This document shows positions 1 to 9,724 of a DNA stretch of 64,000 nucleotides, one piece after another. Under the pieces are notes generated by a model. That model was given only the letters and a program-made list of their open reading frames with translations. It ran no database searches and had not been told where the DNA came from. The position numbers and the translations under genes are program-made. How positions within the stretch are numbered: position 1 is the stretch's first letter; every line of letters starts with the position of its first letter. This stretch comes from an uncultured Roseobacter sp. (lineage in GTDB: Bacteria; Pseudomonadota; Alphaproteobacteria; Rhodobacterales; Rhodobacteraceae). Location of the stretch: contig NZ_CANLXG010000001.1 in the NCBI RefSeq assembly GCF_947495025.1, forward strand, positions 124,001 to 188,000. Direction: 5' to 3'.

Positions 1-540
1 GAGAGCGGAGTGCACCGGGTCCAGCGGGTGCCCAGTACGGAAAGTGGTGGGCGCATCCATACCTCGGCGGCGACGGTAGCCGTGCTGCCCGAGGCCGAGG
101 ATGTGGATATCCGGATAGATCCCGGTGATCTGCGGATCGACACGATGCGGGCCTCAGGGTCGGGAGGGCAGCACGTGAACACAACGGATTCAGCTGTGCG
201 CATCACGCATCTGCCGACCGGTATCATGGTGACCAGCTCCGAAAAGTCCCAGCACCGCAACCGCGACAAGGCGATGCAGGTGCTCAAGGCGCGGCTCTAT
301 GATCTGGAACGCACCCGCGCCGACAGCGAGCGCTCTGCGGACCGCGCATCCCAGGTCGGGTCCGGTGACAGGTCCGAGCGTATCCGCACCTACAATTTTC
401 CACAGGGCCGGATGACGGATCACCGCATCAATCTGACGCTCTACAGGCTGGATGCGGTTATGCAGGGTGACCTGAACGAGATCATCGACGCTCTGACAGC
501 CGATGCTCAGGCGCGGCTGCTGGCGGAGATGGGCACGTGA
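1..540 (+). CDS. prfA: Peptide chain release factor 1, C-terminal part (5' end outside window)
   Basis: The reading frame is open from base 1, so the gene begins upstream of the window and about the last 179 of some 350 residues are visible. RF1 reads UAA and UAG in the ribosomal A site and triggers peptide release. The visible part starts in the conserved GVHRVQRVP segment and contains the catalytic GSGGQ loop (bases 160-171), whose glutamine is the substrate of the methyltransferase encoded next. The stop overlaps the GTG start of prmC by 4 bases (GTGA), so the pair is translationally coupled. RF2 is less likely because the order prfA-prmC is typical for RF1; the codon-recognition tripeptide itself is in the missing part. 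Confidence 0.95.
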   Translation, partial: ESGVHRVQRVPSTESGGRIHTSAATVAVLPEAEDVDIRIDPGDLRIDTMRASGSGGQHVNTTDSAVRITHLPTGIMVTSSEKSQHRNRDKAMQVLKARLYDLERTRADSERSADRASQVGSGDRSERIRTYNFPQGRMTDHRINLTLYRLDAVMQGDLNEIIDALTADAQARLLAEMGT

Positions 541-1373
541 CGACAGCCGCCGAAGCTATGGTCACTGCCGTAGCGCGTCTGCGGGCGGCCGGCGTGCCGG
601 ATCCTGCGCGGGATGCACGGCTCCTGCTGGCGCATGCAGCACAGGTGGACGCCGCAAGGGTGACCCTGATTGCGCCCGAAGACATCGCGCCCGAGATTGC
701 GGAACGCTACGAAAACCTGATCGCACTGCGCGCTGTTCGTGTGCCTGTCTCGCAGCTGATTGGTGCGCGCGAATTCTATGGGCGCAGCTTTGCGATCAGC
801 AGGGATGTCCTTGACCCCAGACCCGAAACCGAAAGCCTGATTGAAAGCGCGCTTGCTGCACCGTTTGAGCGTGTCCTCGATCTTGGTACAGGCTCAGGCT
901 GTATCATGGGAACGCTGCTGGCCGAGCGGCCCGCTGCGACGGGCGTGGCGGTGGATCTGAGCGAGGCCGCCTGCCTGCAGGCCAGTGCCAACCTGGTCCG
1001 GCTTGGCGTTGCAGATCGTGCGCAGGTGATGCAGTCCGACTGGTTTGACAGGGTGGAGGGACGGTTTGATCTTATCGTGTCCAATCCGCCTTATCTGGCG
1101 CGCAGCGAAATGACTGACGTACAACCGGAACTCAGCCGGTTTGAGCCGCGTATGGCGCTGACTGATGAGGGTGACGGATTGAGTGTGTACCGACTGCTCG
1201 CGACACAGGCGCAGCAGTACCTGAGCGCCGAAGGGCGTGTGCTGGTCGAAACCGGGTGGCAGCAGGGTGCCTCAGTTGCGGGAATTTTCGGCGCGCAGGG
1301 ATGGGCCGAAGTGGCGATTCTCCCTGATCTTGGCGGACATGACCGGGTGGTTTCGGCCGCCAAACCCGGGTGA
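537..1373 (+). CDS. prmC: Release factor glutamine N5-methyltransferase
   Basis: PrmC (HemK) uses S-adenosylmethionine to methylate the glutamine of the GGQ motif of RF1 and RF2 in the cytosol. The 278-residue length fits the family. A helical N-terminal substrate-binding domain (about residues 1-75) precedes a Rossmann methyltransferase fold with the SAM loop LDLGTGSGC (about residues 114-122) and the hallmark NPPY at residue 183, which holds the glutamine. Start is GTG at 537 inside the prfA stop region. The target enzyme is the gene directly upstream, which makes the identification firm. Confidence 0.95.
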   Translation: MTTAAEAMVTAVARLRAAGVPDPARDARLLLAHAAQVDAARVTLIAPEDIAPEIAERYENLIALRAVRVPVSQLIGAREFYGRSFAISRDVLDPRPETESLIESALAAPFERVLDLGTGSGCIMGTLLAERPAATGVAVDLSEAACLQASANLVRLGVADRAQVMQSDWFDRVEGRFDLIVSNPPYLARSEMTDVQPELSRFEPRMALTDEGDGLSVYRLLATQAQQYLSAEGRVLVETGWQQGASVAGIFGAQGWAEVAILPDLGGHDRVVSAAKPG

Positions 1374-1598
1374 ATTGACCTGAAAAGACACGAAAATCTG
1401 CAGAATATGCGTTTAATCCGGTAATACCCCTTGCGGCAATGGGTGAGCCGTGCTTATTCCTAGGGTGTTGCAGCGGTGGATATGCCCACAGGCATGGTCC
1501 CGCGCGGCATTATGCCCAACATATCGAATTCCGGTTCCTAAAGACGCGCAGCGCGTAACCGGTCCTACGATCAACAGCACGAAGGCTGAGACAGCTTC

Positions 1599-2162
1599 AT
1601 GAAATCATCGAGATCCCGGTCCCGCTCGAAGAGCAACCGTAACCGGTCGAATAACAATCAGGGCGGCAACGTCGTCAACCGTGTGTTCGACAGCTCGGGC
1701 CCTGAGGGCAAGGTACGCGGCACCCCGCAGCAGATTATTGAAAAATACAATCAGCTTGCGCGCGATGCGCAACTGAGCAACGACCGGGTCGCGGCGGAGA
1801 ACTTTCAGCAGCACGCAGAGCACTACACGCGTATGCTGAGCGAGGCGCAGCGGGAGATTGACGCGCGGCGCGAAGAGCAGGAGCGGCAGAACCGCGAACG
1901 CCAGGCCGAGCGCGACCGCGAACGCGCCGAACGTCAGGAACGCGAAGCTCAGCAACAGCAGAACCAGCAGAACCAGCCGGATCCGCAACCGCAGGACGGC
2001 CAGGAGGCTGAAGAAGCTGACAGCAATCTGGTTGAAACTCCGGAAAGCAAGCCGCGCTCGCGCCGTGCGCCACGTCGCAAGCCACGTCCGCGTTCTGACG
2101 GTGACACACCCGAGCAGCCATCAGGCGGTGGCGGTGATGACGCGCCTGAAGCGGCTGAATAA
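1599..2162 (+). CDS. DUF4167 domain-containing protein
   Basis: This 187-residue protein has an N-terminal Ser/Arg/Asn-rich tract, then a conserved block (about residues 25-90) with the signature RGTPQQIIEKYNQLARDAQ, which is the DUF4167 domain of Alphaproteobacteria. A Glu/Arg/Gln-rich helix, probably coiled coil (residues 85-125), and a disordered tail of acidic and basic stretches follow. The composition suggests a cytosolic nucleic-acid- or ribosome-associated protein, but this is inference and no function is known to me. The 225 bases upstream hold no other gene; the leader just before the start can fold (GAAGGCTG with CAGCTTC), and no strong ribosome binding site is visible. It converges on rsmA. 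Confidence 0.85.
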   Translation: MKSSRSRSRSKSNRNRSNNNQGGNVVNRVFDSSGPEGKVRGTPQQIIEKYNQLARDAQLSNDRVAAENFQQHAEHYTRMLSEAQREIDARREEQERQNRERQAERDRERAERQEREAQQQQNQQNQPDPQPQDGQEAEEADSNLVETPESKPRSRRAPRRKPRPRSDGDTPEQPSGGGGDDAPEAAE

Positions 2163-2194
2163 CGCGCCGCACAGGTTTGTAATTTCAGAAAAAT

Positions 2195-3037
2195 TCAGGG
2201 TCGGGCAATAACCCGGGCCAGAGCGCAGAACCCTTCCAGAGGGATCTGTTCTGCGCGGTCGGTTGGCCTGATTCCCGCGGTCAGCAAACGATCCTCAATA
2301 TCGGGCGTAATCCCCTTGAGCGCCGCGCGCAGCATCTTGCGCCGCTGATTGAAGGCTGCAGCCACCACACGGCTCAGCACAGCGGCGTCGGCCTCAAAAC
2401 GCGGGCCCGGCAGTGCATCCAGGTGAACAACGCTGCTCGACACTTTTGGTGGCGGGGTAAAGGCCTCGGGCGGCAGTTGCATCACAATCCGCGCGTCTGC
2501 CCGCCACTGCGACAGGATCGCCAGCCTGCCATAGGCTTTGCTGCCGGGCTGTGCGACGATCCGCTCCGCGACCTCGCGCTGAAACATCAGTGTCAGGCTT
2601 TGCCAGAACGGCGGCCATTCCGGTGGTGTGAGCCAGCGCACCAGCAATTCGGTTCCGACATTATATGGCAGGTTTGACGCCACCCTGATGGGCGGTGTCA
2701 GCAGGCTCAGCGGATCGGTTTCCAGTGCGTCACCTTCCAGGACCTCCAGTTTTCCGGGATAGGCCGCCGCGATTTCCTGCAGTGCCGGCAGGCACCGCGC
2801 GTCCTTCTCGATGGCCAGTACGCGGCGTGCGCCTTCTGCCAGCAGTCCGCGGGTCAGTCCGCCGGGCCCCGGTCCAATCTCCAGAACATCACAGGCAGAC
2901 AGATCACCTGCCTGCCGGGCAATTTTTGCCGTGAGGTTCAGGTCCAGCAGAAAATTCTGTCCCATGGATTTGCGTGCCTGCAGATCATGCGTTCGGATCA
3001 CCTCGCGCAGCGGCGGCAGCGTGTCGATTGCAGCCAT
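2195..3037 (-). CDS. rsmA: 16S rRNA (adenine1518/1519-N6)-dimethyltransferase
   Basis: RsmA (KsgA) dimethylates two adjacent adenosines in the 3'-terminal hairpin of 16S rRNA during small-subunit assembly. The 280-residue protein has the family start [10 protein letters not shown], the SAM motif [10 protein letters not shown] and the catalytic NLPYNVGT near residue 120. It is the last gene of the lptFG-lptD-surA-pdxA operon, and its start lies one base after the pdxA stop. pdxA-rsmA adjacency is widespread in Proteobacteria. It converges with the DUF4167 gene; no clear terminator is visible in the 32 bases between them. Confidence 0.95.
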   Translation of the reverse strand: MAAIDTLPPLREVIRTHDLQARKSMGQNFLLDLNLTAKIARQAGDLSACDVLEIGPGPGGLTRGLLAEGARRVLAIEKDARCLPALQEIAAAYPGKLEVLEGDALETDPLSLLTPPIRVASNLPYNVGTELLVRWLTPPEWPPFWQSLTLMFQREVAERIVAQPGSKAYGRLAILSQWRADARIVMQLPPEAFTPPPKVSSSVVHLDALPGPRFEADAAVLSRVVAAAFNQRRKMLRAALKGITPDIEDRLLTAGIRPTDRAEQIPLEGFCALARVIARP

Positions 3038-3038
3038 T

Positions 3039-4016
3039 TCAGGCAGCCGCCGCCAGCCTGGCAGCGAGACGCACCGCTTCGGTCATGCTGCAGGGGTTCG
3101 CCGTGCCGGTTCCTGCGATGTCAAAGGCCGTACCGTGGTCGGGGGATGTGCGGATGAAGGGCAGACCAAGCGTCACATTTACGCCCCTGTCAAAGTCCAG
3201 GGTTTTGATCGGAATGAGGGCCTGGTCGTGATACATGCAGACCGCTGCGTCATAGCGTGCCCGCGCCCCTGCGTGAAACATGGTGTCGGCCGGCAGGGGC
3301 CCGGTGATCTGCATGCCGCCAGCGGCGAGTTCCGCAATCAGCGGCGCGATCCAGTCCAGTTCCTCGTGTCCCATGGCACCCCCTTCGCCCGCGTGCGGGT
3401 TCAGCCCGGCGACCGCGATCCGTGGTGTGGCGATACCAAAACGGGACTGCAGATCATGATGCGTGATGCGAATGGTATCACGCAACAGCTCCGGCGACAG
3501 TACCTGCGGTACGTCTTTCAGTGCGATGTGGATGGTCACGGGCACGACACGCAGCGCATCGGAGGCCAGCATCATCACCGCCCGGCTGTCGCTGCCCGCA
3601 AGTGCCCCGAGATATTCGGTGTGGCCGGGATAGGCAAAGCCCGCACCTTCGATAAGCGCCTTTTTGTGGATCGGCGCTGTGCACAGAGCGGATGCGTTTC
3701 CGGTCTTAACAAGGTCCACAGCGCGGGCGATCACCTCGATGACACCCCGGGCGTTTGCCGGATCAGCGACACCTTTTCCGGCACCGCCATCAAACGTATG
3801 GGGCAGGACGGGCAGAGCGGATGCGCAGACAGAGGCGGCGCCTGCAGGCGAAAGAACTTCCTGCCACACAGTGCCATCTGGCAAATGACGGGGATCGCCC
3901 ATCCAGGCCACTGGCACAGTGTCCCGCAAGGCCTCCCAGGCGCCGACCGCGATCTCCGGCCCGATGCCCGCAGGTTCGCCGCAGGTGATCAGCACCGGCC
4001 CGGTGGCTGTGGTCAT
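3039..4016 (-). CDS. pdxA: 4-hydroxythreonine-4-phosphate dehydrogenase
   Basis: PdxA oxidises 4-phosphohydroxy-L-threonine in the DXP-dependent route to pyridoxal phosphate. The 325-residue protein starts with the family motif [13 protein letters not shown] and carries the metal-binding histidines in [18 protein letters not shown] and [11 protein letters not shown], ending with [15 protein letters not shown]. Its ATG overlaps the surA stop by 4 bases (ATGA), and the stop is followed after one base by rsmA. This is the conserved surA-pdxA-rsmA order. Confidence 0.95.
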   Translation of the reverse strand: MTTATGPVLITCGEPAGIGPEIAVGAWEALRDTVPVAWMGDPRHLPDGTVWQEVLSPAGAASVCASALPVLPHTFDGGAGKGVADPANARGVIEVIARAVDLVKTGNASALCTAPIHKKALIEGAGFAYPGHTEYLGALAGSDSRAVMMLASDALRVVPVTIHIALKDVPQVLSPELLRDTIRITHHDLQSRFGIATPRIAVAGLNPHAGEGGAMGHEELDWIAPLIAELAAGGMQITGPLPADTMFHAGARARYDAAVCMYHDQALIPIKTLDFDRGVNVTLGLPFIRTSPDHGTAFDIAGTGTANPCSMTEAVRLAARLAAAA

Positions 4017-5233
4017 GGGGTAACGATACGGGCGTCGGCACGCAGCTGTGCGAGGAAGCCTTCGGCATAGGTGTTGATGGTCCGCGAGCGCAGTGCAGCC
4101 GCGGCATCCTCGCGGGCAACTTCCTGATTGACTGCCGCAGTGCGGCCGCAGAGCATCAGGAACACCAGTGTCTGCCCGTCGTTGCGGGTCAGCGCTGTGG
4201 ATACCTCGCCCGGATCAAGTTTGCTGAGTTCCAGTGCAATGTCCTGCGGCAGATCCGCAGGCGGCAGCGTTTCGCGCACAAGAGTTTCTTCGGGCTGGCC
4301 CTGTGCGGTTGCGTAGAGGTCGTCACAGGAATCGACCTCAGCGCGTACATCCTGCGCCTCTGACAGACCGGCCTGAGTGCGACCGCCGGGAATATAATAT
4401 GCCGCGTATTCTATCGAGGCATATTCCCGCTCGGAAGCGGAGGTTTCCTGAATGCCGCGCAGCTGGAAAAGGGCCACAGCGTCGGGCAGGGGCAGAGGGT
4501 CTGTCACTTCGCCCGGGGCAAGAGAGAGCAGAAGCGGCCGGAGCACCGGCGCGAGCTGCGCGAGGGGCTGCCATGGCAGGCGTCCGCCGGCGTCCCGTGT
4601 CGCTGTCGCGGAATAGCGACGGGCATAATCCGAGAACTCTGCTTCAGACTGTGACCGGGCAATCTCGCGGGCAAGTTCCTCGACCTGAGCGCGCCGGTTT
4701 GCAGGCGCAGGAATGATAATCTCCGAGACCAGCACGCGAATGCCACCGGCACCGGCCGATGACGCCAAGGCGCGATCGATTTCGTCCTCGGTGATCTGCA
4801 GCCGGCGTCCGAAACGCCCGGCGATCAGATCACGCCATGTCAGACCCACGCTGAGAAACGCGACAAAGGTGGCGCGTTCCACGCCGTTCTGTTCCAGCTG
4901 GGAAATGAACTCATCGGGTTCCAGACCGGTGCGCCCGGCAAACTCTGCGATACCGGCCTCGAGACCCTCCGGAGTGAGTGTCAGGCCCGCCTCATCGACA
5001 GCCTGAGAACGCAGCCGTTCGTCAATCAGTGTCTCGATGACCGCTTCGCGCGAGCTGCCTGGCGCGTTGAGCACCGTCAGAAACAGCTGTCGCTGCTCAA
5101 CTTCATACTCGGTCACAACGTCGTCATTGACGATAACAACCGGATCAAACAGCCCCTGCGCGGACAACGGGCCGCTGCAGATCATAGCCACAGACAGAAC
5201 CGCTGTGGTTCCAAGACGTTTCAGAATGCTCAT
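4013..5233 (-). CDS. surA: Periplasmic SurA-type peptidylprolyl isomerase/chaperone
   Basis: SurA-like proteins escort outer-membrane barrels such as LptD across the periplasm. From Met at 5233 the protein has 406 residues: a signal peptide (MSILKRLGTTAVLSVA and on, cleavage near PLSAQG), an N-terminal SurA_N-like region with DDVVTEYEVEQR, and one parvulin domain (about residues 165-270) with RYSATATRDAGGRLPW. The family in enterobacteria has two parvulin domains; the C-terminal part here is less conserved. An in-frame ATG at 5251 would overlap lptD by 13 bases; I prefer 5233, which has AGG 6-8 bases upstream and sits just after the lptD stop. The position between lptD and pdxA supports the role. 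Confidence 0.88.
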   Translation of the reverse strand: MSILKRLGTTAVLSVAMICSGPLSAQGLFDPVVIVNDDVVTEYEVEQRQLFLTVLNAPGSSREAVIETLIDERLRSQAVDEAGLTLTPEGLEAGIAEFAGRTGLEPDEFISQLEQNGVERATFVAFLSVGLTWRDLIAGRFGRRLQITEDEIDRALASSAGAGGIRVLVSEIIIPAPANRRAQVEELAREIARSQSEAEFSDYARRYSATATRDAGGRLPWQPLAQLAPVLRPLLLSLAPGEVTDPLPLPDAVALFQLRGIQETSASEREYASIEYAAYYIPGGRTQAGLSEAQDVRAEVDSCDDLYATAQGQPEETLVRETLPPADLPQDIALELSKLDPGEVSTALTRNDGQTLVFLMLCGRTAAVNQEVAREDAAAALRSRTINTYAEGFLAQLRADARIVTP

Positions 5234-5238
5234 GTTGC

Positions 5239-7365
5239 CTAGCTTTTGCATGTTCTTGCGTATGTTTCGGTGCCTTTACGGGCGGAGAAGCCGCGCAGGC
5301 CGATGTTAAACCCCAGACTGGTCGAAGGCTCAAGGCTTGTCGAGGTTGTAAAGCGACGCTCGGCGGAAACATCCACCGTCACGCACTCGTTGCTGTAGTT
5401 GAACCCGAAACCGATCGTACTCGCGCGGTCTTCGTTCAGGTCATAGCGCCAGTCCGCGTTCGCCGTCCAGTGGCGGTCAACGCGGTAGGAGCCGTCGAGG
5501 GAAATTTCCGATACGCTGCCTGTCGAGGACAGATCCTCATCCTCGACCAGCCAGAGGTAGTTTCCGCTGACCCTCGTGCGGCTATTGGCGAACTGACCGC
5601 GGATTTCAGCCTTGGTAAAGTCAAAGCTGTCATTAAAGAGCGTCCTTGCTGTCAGCGCCCATCCGGTCCGGGTCTTTAGCTGGCCGGCCATCAGAAAATC
5701 AGAAGTGCCGCCTTCGAGACCCGAAGATGCGGAAAAGCCGTCGTCGACCAGATTACGGAAAACCTGACCCAGTGTCAGGTAAGTCTCCAGGCCCTCCGGA
5801 TCGGACCGGCCCCAGTTGATTCCATAGGCGCCGATTGTTCCGCGCTCGCGTCGGTCGGGCGCGGGGAACCGCGACAGCGACAGCAGGTTGCCGGCATCAA
5901 ATTCAACCCGCGTGCTTTCTTCGTTCGGAATATCCAGCCGGTCGCCGCCGACCCAGCCGATCTGTGCCACGGGTTCCAGAAAGTGCGTTACCCCGCGGGC
6001 CGTCTGGCGGGCCATAGGATAGCGGAAAGCGATTGCGCCACCGGGCGTCAGCTGGGTCTGGGTCTGGGGTGTCGTGCTGTCCTGGGTGATGTTGAAAATA
6101 TCGCCTGCAAGTGTGAGCGTTGTCTCTGTGCGCACACCGCCCGGCAGGGTCCAGCCGCGCAGCCATGTGGCGTCAACATTAAAGCGGGAAACGTCGCGGC
6201 CGACGATATCATCGTCGGAATACCGGTAGTGGCTGTGCGCTTTTGCATTCAGCCGGAATTCGCCACCGGTCAGGGCAGGAAAGAAGCGTTTTTCGTAGAC
6301 GCCATCCGCTACAATGGTTGGCAGAGTAGAGTTGTCGTCCCCGTCCCGGAGCGATCTGAAACCGATAAGACTGCCGGAAATGAACTCATCGCGGCGCGCG
6401 CGCTGAACGTTGACCTCGCTGTCGAGGCGGTCCTTGCCGGAGAAACCATAATCCTTGAGATAGGCGTCGTCGCTGGTGACCTCGATATCGAACGTCAGAC
6501 GAAAATCATCAGGCAGTTCGAAGGCGCCGAAACCGAACACATAACCGCGTGTCTCGCCCGGTCTTTCATCATCCCGGCTTACCGCAGTGTTGAACTCAAT
6601 CCGGCCATTCACAAAGGCTTGGCGGTAACGCAGTTCCAGCGTTCGTGTGCGTGAAGAGATATACGGCGTGACCGTAACATCGCGCTGGTCGTCAATCACG
6701 ATGAAATAGGGCACCTTGATCCCTGTTGCGAGTTCGGACGTGGTGCGCAGAGACGGGATCAGGAAGCCTGTCGCGCGTTCCACTGTCGGATCCGGAAGCC
6801 GCAGACGTGGAATGTAGGCGACCGTGGTGTTGCGGATCATGAACTGGGCCTGATCGAAGTAGAGCTGTCGCTCTTCGCGGTCATGAATCACCCGTTTTGC
6901 GCGGATCTGCCAGAGGGGTGGCTTGCCGTCTTCGCAGACCTGACACGATGTCACGGCCGTTTTGTACAACTGGTCATAGCGCGGGCTGACCCGCTGCATC
7001 TGCACCGCAGCCAGCTGCAGCTGCTGGTTCAGTACAAGGCGTGCGCCCTGCAGCAACCCGGCCTGCAATGTGCCGTTGAGCTGGGCGGCCGAGGCGAGGA
7101 CAGTGCTTTTGCCGGCGTCCGTTATGACAATCGGGCCCTCGACTGTCAGTGACCCTGTGCTGCGGTCATACCGGATCTCGCTGGCGGTCATGCGCGAGGT
7201 TCCCTGAAAGGCTTCGACGTTGCCCCGGGCGACGAGAATTCTGTCCTGGCTGATAAACAGCTCATCCGCGATCAGCACCGCTGGTTTACCGGCGTCATCA
7301 ACCGACTGGGCCAGCAGCGCCGAGGGCAGCAGAAGAGCTGTAATCAGCGTCAGGATGAGGCGCAT
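5239..7365 (-). CDS. lptD: LPS-assembly outer-membrane protein LptD
   Basis: LptD is the outer-membrane beta-barrel that inserts lipopolysaccharide into the outer leaflet. The ORF is open further upstream, but that part runs antisense-like through lptG; the real start is ATG at 7365, giving 708 residues with a clean signal peptide (MRLILTLITALLLPSALLAQ). An OstA/LptA-like jellyroll follows (RNA-unrelated beta repeats with VARGNVEAFQG and TASEIRYDRSTG, residues 35-120), then the long beta-barrel. Two cysteines in SCQVCEDG and one near the C-terminus (NECVTVDV) could form the disulfides needed for function. The start lies 4 bases after the lptG stop. Confidence 0.93.
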   Translation of the reverse strand: MRLILTLITALLLPSALLAQSVDDAGKPAVLIADELFISQDRILVARGNVEAFQGTSRMTASEIRYDRSTGSLTVEGPIVITDAGKSTVLASAAQLNGTLQAGLLQGARLVLNQQLQLAAVQMQRVSPRYDQLYKTAVTSCQVCEDGKPPLWQIRAKRVIHDREERQLYFDQAQFMIRNTTVAYIPRLRLPDPTVERATGFLIPSLRTTSELATGIKVPYFIVIDDQRDVTVTPYISSRTRTLELRYRQAFVNGRIEFNTAVSRDDERPGETRGYVFGFGAFELPDDFRLTFDIEVTSDDAYLKDYGFSGKDRLDSEVNVQRARRDEFISGSLIGFRSLRDGDDNSTLPTIVADGVYEKRFFPALTGGEFRLNAKAHSHYRYSDDDIVGRDVSRFNVDATWLRGWTLPGGVRTETTLTLAGDIFNITQDSTTPQTQTQLTPGGAIAFRYPMARQTARGVTHFLEPVAQIGWVGGDRLDIPNEESTRVEFDAGNLLSLSRFPAPDRRERGTIGAYGINWGRSDPEGLETYLTLGQVFRNLVDDGFSASSGLEGGTSDFLMAGQLKTRTGWALTARTLFNDSFDFTKAEIRGQFANSRTRVSGNYLWLVEDEDLSSTGSVSEISLDGSYRVDRHWTANADWRYDLNEDRASTIGFGFNYSNECVTVDVSAERRFTTSTSLEPSTSLGFNIGLRGFSARKGTETYARTCKS

Positions 7366-7369
7366 CTTG

Positions 7370-8467
7370 TCAGCCGTCCTCCGCATGCAGCAAAAGCCCC
7401 AGAGCCAGCAGGACAGATGCTGCGGGTGGTGCCCAGGCCGCCAGGTACACCGGTATCTGGCCGTTCTCGCCGAGGATCTGAGCGAAGCTGCGAATAAAGT
7501 ACAAACTGAACCCCAAGAGTACTGCTGCGAGCACCGCGATACCGGTGCCCCCGAAACGGGTATGGCGCATGGTAAAGGCGCTCGCAACAAGAACCATCGA
7601 CATCAGGAACACGGGCCGCGCGAGTTCCGACTGAAGCCAGACCCGGTGCTGGCGCGATGAGAACCCCGCCTGGTCGAGTTGGGCAATGAACTCCGGCAGA
7701 TGCCAGATGGATATTGAACTGGGGCGGCCAAAACTTTCCCTTATCCGTTCCAGCGTCAGCGTGGACGGCACTTCAAGGCGGTCATGCCGGGTCGCGTTGG
7801 CTTCGGGGTTCTGGCCTGCCCGCAATGACCATTCCTTGGCGTTTTTCAGCGTCCATCCGCCCGGCTCAAGAGCGGCACTTTCGGCTGCGATGCGCCTGAC
7901 GGGACCGCCACCGGGGGCGTATTCAAGGAACATGACATCATAGAGGATCGAGGCATCTTTGTTGGAACGCCATGCGCGGATCACGGTCTGACCATCTTCG
8001 CTGCCCTGACGCAGCCAGAGGCCTTCGCCGGAAATCGAGAGGGTCGACGCGCCGCCGGACCGGTAACTCTCGGTCAGCTGGCTGTAGCGGGACGAGGTGC
8101 CCGCAACGATCGGGTTGAGCATTGTCACAGCCAGCCCACCGATAATCATTGCGACCGCTACCGGCGCGATCAGAGCGCGCAGGGCCGACCGACCGGCGGC
8201 ACGGGTCGCAACCAGTTCGGACGTCCGGGCCAGTCCTATAAACAGAACCACCGTCGCCAGAATCATGATCAGCGGCAGGATCTGGTTGATCGTCTCTGGC
8301 ACATTCAGCAGCGTCAGACCGAGGATCTGCGCAAAGCTGATGCCGAAATCGCCGAATTTGCGGGTCTGATCCACAAGATCGACCAGCGCAACAAGAGCAA
8401 ACAGCACGAAGGTAATTACGAGAATGCTGATGGCGAAACGGCGGGCGAAATAAAGATGAAGGATCAC
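7370..8467 (-). CDS. lptG: LPS export ABC transporter permease LptG
   Basis: LptG pairs with LptF and the LptB ATPase to extract lipopolysaccharide from the inner membrane. I place the start at GTG 8467, which overlaps the lptF stop (GTGA) and has a perfect AGGAGG at 8480-8475, 7 bases upstream. This gives 365 residues: two N-terminal membrane segments (FAISILVITFVLFALVAL and on), a periplasmic jellyroll domain (about residues 130-250) and three C-terminal helices. A longer frame starting at 8521 would add unrelated basic residues and lacks this ribosome binding site. The order lptF-lptG-lptD is usual in this group. Confidence 0.94.
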   Translation of the reverse strand: MILHLYFARRFAISILVITFVLFALVALVDLVDQTRKFGDFGISFAQILGLTLLNVPETINQILPLIMILATVVLFIGLARTSELVATRAAGRSALRALIAPVAVAMIIGGLAVTMLNPIVAGTSSRYSQLTESYRSGGASTLSISGEGLWLRQGSEDGQTVIRAWRSNKDASILYDVMFLEYAPGGGPVRRIAAESAALEPGGWTLKNAKEWSLRAGQNPEANATRHDRLEVPSTLTLERIRESFGRPSSISIWHLPEFIAQLDQAGFSSRQHRVWLQSELARPVFLMSMVLVASAFTMRHTRFGGTGIAVLAAVLLGFSLYFIRSFAQILGENGQIPVYLAAWAPPAASVLLALGLLLHAEDG

Positions 8468-9591
8468 GCGACGACCTCCTTTGACAGGCGTCTGCGCTTT
8501 CTGGGGCGCGCGGCCAGCCACAGCATAAAGAGCGCGACGCCGGCACCGGCAAACACAGGCAGATAGAGCACAGGCCAGAGCCGCGCGTCATCTCTCACCG
8601 GATCGACCAGTGTGCTGCGGGCCCCGTCGATCAGAATGAGCAGCCCGAAAGCCAGGCATGCTTCCCGCCAGACGCCAAACCGCGAAAATCCGCCGATCAG
8701 GAGGGTCGTGAACCCGATGAGTGCGGCGACAATACAGAAAAGCGGCTCTGCAAAACGTGCATGGAATTCCTCGGCAAGCACACCCTGTGGCTGGCCTGTC
8801 TGCTCCGAAAGAACGGCGCGGGGGGTCAGAAGCTGCGGCGTTGTCATTGTTCGGGCGCGGATTGCCGCCCGCGCGTCATTGCGCACAAGGCTGGAGATAT
8901 CAAAGGAAAAATCCCTGAAGTTGGCCACCGACAGCCGGTTCCGGAGTGTTCCCAGGCGCTGTGCCATACCGTCAACCATGATCAGCGTCGTACCGGCGTC
9001 ACTTCTGATCAGATAGGCCTGGGCTGCGGTATAGATCACGCCTTCGGTTGCGTCGCGCCGGTCAGACAGAAAAACATCCCGCAGCACCCCTTCGGCGTCT
9101 ATTTCCCTGGTGTAGAAGGTGACGCCTGCCGAAGGGTTCAGGAATGTGCCCTCGGTCAGCAGTCTGGCAGTCGCATTCTGGGAAATTTCCGCTTCGCGCT
9201 CATCCAGTTGCTGCTGGGCAAGGGGCACCAGAAAATGATGCAGCACGGAGGCCATCACAAAGACGACTACGCCGAAAACAAGCACAGGTCGCGCCAGTCT
9301 GAAAGGTCCCGAACCGGTAGCCTGCATCACCGTCAGTTCGCTTTCATTGTTCAGCCGGTTGGTGACATAGACCGCCGCACAGAAGGTGGCGATCGGCAGC
9401 ACTGTTGTGATCAGTTTGGGCAGACCCAGAGCGGTGAATTCCAGAAATACCAGCGCAGACTGGCCGTCGCTGATCAGGCGGTCGAAAAGGACCACAGCGC
9501 GGTTGATCCAGAACACAGCAACAAGCACGAGCGCGAAAAAGCCAAACAGCAGCAGCAGTTGCGACAGCACATATCTGTCAATTCTGACCAA
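8464..9591 (-). CDS. lptF: LPS export ABC transporter permease LptF
   Basis: LptF is the second permease of the LptBFG exporter and docks the periplasmic LptC-LptA bridge. The 375-residue protein begins with the family motif RIDRYVLSQLLLLF, followed by membrane segments at about 10-35, 50-80 and 95-120, a periplasmic domain (about 130-265, ASVLHHFLVPLAQ to RTMTTPQLL) and three C-terminal helices ending in a basic tail. The start is TTG at 9591, supported by AGGGGG five bases upstream and by conservation of the IDRY start. It is the first gene of the six-gene envelope operon; a promoter must lie in 9592-9724, shared with the divergent pepA, but I could not assign boxes. Confidence 0.94.
   Translation of the reverse strand: MVRIDRYVLSQLLLLFGFFALVLVAVFWINRAVVLFDRLISDGQSALVFLEFTALGLPKLITTVLPIATFCAAVYVTNRLNNESELTVMQATGSGPFRLARPVLVFGVVVFVMASVLHHFLVPLAQQQLDEREAEISQNATARLLTEGTFLNPSAGVTFYTREIDAEGVLRDVFLSDRRDATEGVIYTAAQAYLIRSDAGTTLIMVDGMAQRLGTLRNRLSVANFRDFSFDISSLVRNDARAAIRARTMTTPQLLTPRAVLSEQTGQPQGVLAEEFHARFAEPLFCIVAALIGFTTLLIGGFSRFGVWREACLAFGLLILIDGARSTLVDPVRDDARLWPVLYLPVFAGAGVALFMLWLAARPRKRRRLSKEVVA
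8475..8480 (-). promoter_or_regulatory. Shine-Dalgarno AGGAGG deciding the lptG GTG start
   Basis: The minus strand reads AGGAGG followed by 7 bases and GTG at 8467. It lies inside the 3' end of lptF and fixes the start of lptG at the GTGA overlap and not at the in-frame ATG at 8521. Confidence 0.85.
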
Positions 9592-9724
9592 GCTGTCCCC
9601 CTTCGTTCACTCTGGCGCTGTTGTGCGCAGACTAGACCAATCAGACGGCGGGTAAAACTGCTATCTGGTCAACAGCCGCGCGGCGCGCTAGGTCGGATGC
9701 AGGATACCATGAAAGGAACAATCC

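Noticed and set aside
2811..4070. 419-codon plus-strand frame over pdxA
   Set aside because: Antisense to pdxA and rsmA with random-looking composition.
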